Below, in pieces: positions 55,001 through 60,000 of a DNA stretch of 60,000 bases. This DNA is from Symsagittifera roscoffensis (lineage: Eukaryota > Xenacoelomorpha > Acoela > Convolutidae), in contig NC_087063.1 of assembly GCF_963678635.1 (NCBI RefSeq), forward strand, positions 48,249,220-48,309,219, written 5' to 3'. The notes below the pieces were generated by a model, which saw only the letters and a program-made list of their open reading frames with translations, did not search any database and was not told where the DNA came from. The translations under genes were made by a program, and so were the position numbers. Numbering within the stretch: the first letter of the stretch is position 1; each line of letters begins with the position of its first letter.

Positions 55001-58000
55001 GTTGACAATTCCTTGGAGTTTTAACTCTTTGGTTCAGATTTTATGTTCTAAAATATGTCTTTTTATGTGTTCATCCTCAATGCGTTTTTTTGTGGTTCAA
55101 TTTTTTTTTCCAAGACAGTGAGTGACTAGTAAGATAAACCTGATGTTTTCATTATTAATCTTTTCATCAACTAAACAGAGGTAGCGACCGTTGCAGAAGC
55201 GAATTTGCGCTGTGGTGTTTTTTTTTCTTTTCTTTTTGATCTTTACTACCAGACATTCATTGAGTTTTCACACATTTAAATGATATTGATGCTTTTGGGG
55301 GGTTGTTATTGCATTGTTTACTTGCTAATGGAGTGCTTAATTTTTTCTTTACCTTTTTTCTTCGATTTACACATATCTTTTTGTGTCTTTATCGGTCATG
55401 CAGTTTTTCTTGTTACAAGTTTTTCCACATATGAGGACAGGTTCGGGCTGATATTGTCATCTTGATGCGCTCGATTTTGTTCATTTCTTCAATATTACTG
55501 ATGTAGCGCTCATTGAAGAAGTGTAAGTGCGCTGGAGTGTTTTTTCCCAATAAAATTTTCAGAAATTGTTAGTTTCCACTAGCTTCTGGTCTTGGCTACT
55601 GAGTGTTTCTTCAATTTTTACAAATTTGAAATACACAACGCGGCTTTTTTGTGTTGGTATTGCTTTGCAGACTTGACGGCCTTTCCGGGGAGTACTTGAT
55701 TTTTGATTTTTGAGTTTCTGCTTTTAAAATATGTCTTGTGTGTTCATCCTTGATGCGGCTTTTTGTGGTCCTTTTTTTTTCATTTTTCAGGACAGTGTGT
55801 GACGAGTAAGGTAATATTGATGTGTTCATGAATGTCCCATTCATCAAGCCTACTAGGTCAGCGATTATTGCAGAAAAAAACTGTCGTCACAGTACTGGCA
55901 GTTTTCCTTTTTTTGGTCTCAACTACCTCACATTTTTTGAGTTTTTACAAACTTGAAAGGCAGTGGGGTTTTTCGGGTCGGTAATGCCTTGTTTACTTGT
56001 TAATGGTACCTAGGAGTGCTTTTTTTTAGTTTGAGGTTTTTTGTTTAACATATCTTTTTTGTGTTTATCAGTGACGCAGTTATGCTCGTTACAATTTTTT
56101 CCATTTTGAGAAAAGTGTCTGGCTAATTTAATCTTGATGTGCTCTTTTTTTGTTCATTTCTTCAAGTCTAAGTGTGCTGGAGTGTTTTTGTCTCAAAAAA
56201 TTTGTCACAAAAGGTAGTTTTTACTAGTTTTTGGTCTTGGATACTGCATTTTTCTTGAATTCTTACAAGTATGAAATACAGAGCGACGCTTTTTTGGGTT
56301 GGTAATGCGGGTAGACATGTTGACAGTTCCTTGGAGTTTTTAGTTTTGAATTGGATTTTATGTTCTGTATTATGTCTTTTTATGTGTTCATCCTTGATGC
56401 GATTTTTTGCGGTTCAATTTTTTTATTTTTGAGCACAGTGTTTGGCTAGTAAAGTCAAAGTGTTACCTGATAACCATTCATCCAGTCTACTGAGTTAGCG
56501 ATCCTTGCAGAAGCGAAATAACGCTCTAGCTTTTTTTTGTCCGAAAAAGCTTGTCTTCACAGTACTGGCTGTTTCTCTTTCTTTTTGGTCTTGACTACCA
56601 GATATTCAAATTTGGAAGGCAGTGGTGATTTTAGGGGTTGTTAATGCATTGTTTACTTGTTAATGGAATGGTTAAATTTTGATTTCACTTTTTTTATATT
56701 TAAACAAGTCTTCTTATATCTTTATCAGTGATGCAGTTTTGTTGTTACAAATTTTTCCACATTTGAGGAGAGTGTCGGGCTGATATTGTCATCTTGATTT
56801 GCTCAATTCTGCTCGTTTCTTTTTTTCTACTTAGGTAGCAATCGTTTCCCCGGCAAAATTGCGCTGGAAGATTTCGCTCAAAAAAGTTTTCAAAAAAGGT
56901 AGTTTCCACTAGCTTCTGGTATTGGCTACTGTATGTTTCTTGTTTTTTTTCACAAGTTTGTAATACACAGCGACGCTTTTTGGGTTGGTAATACGAGTAG
57001 ACATTTTCACAGTTCCTGGGAATTCTTTGTTTTTGATTTTGGAATTTCTGTTTTTGAAATACATATTATGTGTTCATCCTTAATGGGATTTTTTGTGGTA
57101 CATTGTTTTTTCATTTTTCAGGACAGTGTGTGGCTATTAAAGTCACCTTGATGTGTTTTTTGTTGTTTCAATCATCAATTCTACTGGGTCAGTGATCGTT
57201 GCAGAAAAAATTTGTGTTCTCGTGTTTTTTGTCCGAAAAAAAGTTTCGTCACAGCACTGGCAGTTTTCCTTTTTTTGGTCTCAACTACCTGACATTTATT
57301 GAGTTTTTACAAACTTGAAAGGCAGTGGCGTTTTTTGGGTCGGTTTTGCATTGCTTACTTGTTAATGGTACCTAGGAGTGCTTTATTTTTAGTTTCAGAT
57401 TTTTTTTGGAACATGTCTTTTTTGTGTTTATCAGTGACGCAGTTATGCTCGTTACAAATCTTTCAATTTTGAGAAAAGTATCCGGCTAATTTAATTTTGA
57501 CGTGCTTATTTTTTTGTACAGTTTTTCAATTCTAAGTATGCTGGAGTAATTTTGTCTCAAAAAAGTTGTCACAAAAGGGTAGTTTCTTCTAGTTTTTTGT
57601 CTTGGCTACTGAATTGTTCTTGAATTTTCACAAGTTTAAAAAACACAGCGACGCTTTTTTGGGTTGGTAATGCGAGAAGACATGTTGACAGTTCCTTGGA
57701 GTTTTTAGTTTTGAATTGGATTTTATGTTGTGTAATATGTCTTTTTACGTGTTCATCCTTGTTGCGATTTTTTGCGGTACCATTTTTTTTTCATTTTTGA
57801 GGACACGTTTTGGTTAGTAAATTCATTTTGATGTGTTACCTGTTAACCATTCATCAAGTCTACTGAGTTAGCGATCCTTGCAGAAGCGAAATTACGTTCA
57901 GGTGTTTCTTTGTCCGAAAAAGCTTGTTGTCACTCTACTGGCAGTTTTTCTTTCTTTTTGGTCTTGACTACCAGACATTCAATCAGTTTTCACAAAATTG

Positions 58001-59110
58001 CAAGGAAGTGATGAGCTTTCGTGGTTGTTAATGCCCTGTTAACTTGTTAATGGGTTGCTTAATTTTTGAATTTCTGTTTTTGAAACATGTCTCATGTTTC
58101 ATCCTTGATGCGGTTTTTTTGGTACATTTTTTTTGTTTGCCAGAACCTTGTGTTTCTAGTAAAAAAATCTTGATGTGTTCATTAATGTCCCATTCATCAA
58201 GCGATTTTGCGCTGTGGTTTCATTGTCCGAAAAAAAATTGTCATTACAGTACTTGCAGTTTTCCTTTCTTTTTGGTCTTTACTACCAGACATTCATTGGA
58301 TGAAAGATAGTGATGCTTTTGGGGGTTGTTAATGCATTGTTTACTTGTTAATGGAGTGCTTAAATTTTGATTTCACTTTTTTTTTCTATTTAAACATGTT
58401 TTTTTATGTCTTTATCAGTGATGCAAATTTTCTGGTTACAAGTTTTTCCACATTTTCCTCATCAGTTTTTTTATCAGTGATGCAAATTTTCTGTTTACAA
58501 GTTCTTCCACATTTGTGGACAGTGTCGGTCTGATATTTTCATCTTGATCTGCTCGATTTTGTTCATTTCTTCAATTCTAGTGGGGTAGCGATCGTTGAAG
58601 AAATGTTATTGCGGTGTTTGTGTCCCAATAAAGTTGTCTCAAAATGGTAGTTTCTACTGTTCTGCTCTTGGCTACTGAGTGTTTCGTGAGTTTTCACTAA
58701 ATTAAAACAAACAACCACGCTTTTTAGGTTGGTTAAGCGTGTGGACCTGTTGAAATTTTCTAGGAGTACAAATTTTTTTATTTATATCTCTATGATTTTG
58801 AAATATGTCTTTTTATGTCTTCATCCTCGATGCGATTTTTTGTAGTACAAATTTTTGCAATTTTCAGGACAGTGTGTGGCTATTAAAGTCATCTTGATGT
58901 GTTCATTGTTGTTCCATTCATCAAATCTACTGGGGTAGTGATCGTTGCACAAGCGAATTTGCGCTGTGGTTTTTTTCGTCCGAGTACTGGCAGTTTTCCC
59001 AGTACTGGCAGTTTTCCTTTTTTTTTGGTCTTGACTACCAGACATTCCTTGAGTTTTCACAATTTTGAAAGAAATGAGGCCTTTTGGGGATGTTAATGAA
59101 TTGCATACTT

Positions 59111-59400
59111 GTCGTTTTTTGTCCTCATCAGTAATGCGGTTTTTCTTGTTACAATTTTTTCCAAATTGGGTACAGTATTCGGCTATCAAAGTCATCTTGA
59201 TGTGCCCAGTTTGTTTTCATTTCTTCACTTCCACTGGAATTGAAGATGTCGTTTTTTGTCTTTTTTCCATGTCGTTTTTTTGTCCTCATCAGTAATGCGG
59301 TTTTTCTTGTTACAAGTTTTTCCCATTTGGGTACAGTATTCGGCTATCAAAGTCATCTTGACGTGCCCAGTTTTTTTTTCATTTCTTCACTTCCACTGGG
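59111..59400. repeat. 160-bp local tandem duplication inside the satellite
   Basis: GTCGTTTTTTGTCCTCATCAG begins at 59111 and again at 59271, each followed by GGGTACAGTATTCGGCTATC and a CCACTGG end. The copies differ at several bases. Confidence 0.85.
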
Positions 59401-60000
59401 GTAGCGATCGTTGAACTTCCGTAAATGCGCTGAAGTGTTTTGTCCCAATGAAGTCGTCACAAATTGGTTGCTTGCACTAGCTTCGGTTCTTGGCTACTGA
59501 ACGTTTTTTGAATTTTCACAAGTTTTAAAAACACAGCGACGCTTTTTTGGTTTGGTAATGCTTTGCGGACATGTTGAAAGTTCTTTGGAGTACTTAGTTT
59601 TTAATTTTGGAATTTCAATTTTTGAAATATGTCTCATGTGTTCATCCTTGATTCGATTTTTTGTGGCAAATTTTTGTGCATTTTTCAGGACAGTGTGTTG
59701 CTAGTAAAGTCAACTTGATGTGTTCTTGTAGTTTCGTTTATTCAAATTCACTGAGTAGCGATGGTCGCAGAAGTGAGTTTTCGCTGTGGTGTTTTTGGTC
59801 CGAAAAAACTTGTCGTCACAGTACTTGCAGTTTTCCTTTGTTTTTGGTCTTTACTACCAGACATTCATTGAGTTTTCACTCAATTGAAAGAAAGTGATGC
59901 TTTTGGGGGTTGTTAATGCATTGTTTACTTGTTAGTGTAGTGGTTAAATTTTGATTTCACTTTTTTTTATATTTAAACAAGTCTTTTTATGTCTTTATCA

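Larger units (their letters stand above)
45930..60000. repeat. Satellite array with dimeric (about 713-bp) units, continuing beyond the window
   Basis: Two related half-units of about 355 bp alternate. Half A carries CAGTGTGGGAATAGTAAGG, GTAGCGATCGTTGCAGAAGC and ACAGTACTGACAG. Half B carries AGGACAGTGTCTG, GTAGCG..GTTGCACCAGC and TTCCACTAGCTTCTGGTCTT. The GTTCGTCCTTGATGAGG-type landmark recurs at 47742, 48466, 49181, 49890, 50607, 51322, 52033, 52746 and 53459 (intervals 709-724). Further right, units at 54411, 55070, 55742, 56386, 57072 and 57751 are more diverged, with intervals of 644-686. Open frames on both strands recur with the repeat and show no protein family, so I treat the array as non-coding. 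Confidence 0.93.

Noticed and set aside
1-60000. CRISPR array or bacterial operon
   Set aside because: Repeats are far too long or simple, spliced exons are present, and no cas-like genes are seen.

Overview
This window is AT-rich metazoan nuclear DNA, most likely from an invertebrate. The evidence is one spliced gene ending in an ETS DNA-binding domain (ETS factors are confined to animals), long non-coding stretches, three kinds of retroelement, a tetranucleotide microsatellite and a large satellite array. I cannot name the species from sequence alone. No tRNA, rRNA, operon or CRISPR array is visible.

Layout. (1) 1-3380, plus strand: a decayed non-LTR retrotransposon (ORF1-like tail, endonuclease, reverse transcriptase). 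It is followed by a small RT-tail fragment on the minus strand and a (CATA)n microsatellite. (2) 3840-6676: non-coding DNA with two clusters of short palindromic motifs. (3) 6677-24153: a 17.5-kb Ty3/gypsy-type LTR element on the minus strand. It has 409-bp LTRs about 96% identical, a 4-bp AAAG target duplication, decayed gag, protease, RT/RNase H and integrase, then a 3.6-kb envelope-like region with an exceptionally long tail and a further ORF I do not recognise. (4) 24154-26110: a repeat family plus a G/C-asymmetric stretch. (5) 26116-33538: a second, much younger Ty3/gypsy element on the minus strand. It has 280-bp LTRs that look identical, a 5-bp CCCCT duplication, a PBS, a polypurine tract and a nearly complete gag-pol that is interrupted by one in-frame stop next to the integrase active site. 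(6) 33544-34890: a long inverted repeat belonging to the same family as (4). (7) 35305-42263, minus strand: four exons of an ETS-family transcription factor gene, with consistent phase-1 introns and an open 5' end. (8) 42264-45880: intronic or intergenic DNA including an inverted-repeat element. (9) about 45930-60000, running off the window: satellite DNA. Its units are about 355 bp, paired into dimers of about 713 bp, and three dimers form a 2.14-kb higher-order repeat present at least twice.

How it fits together: the only host gene I can support is the ETS factor. Everything else is mobile or repetitive DNA. The younger LTR element inserted into an older repeat cluster. The most unusual items are the giant env-bearing element with its extra coding capacity, the hydrophobic insert and the split integrase of the young element, and the three-level satellite hierarchy next to the ETS gene.
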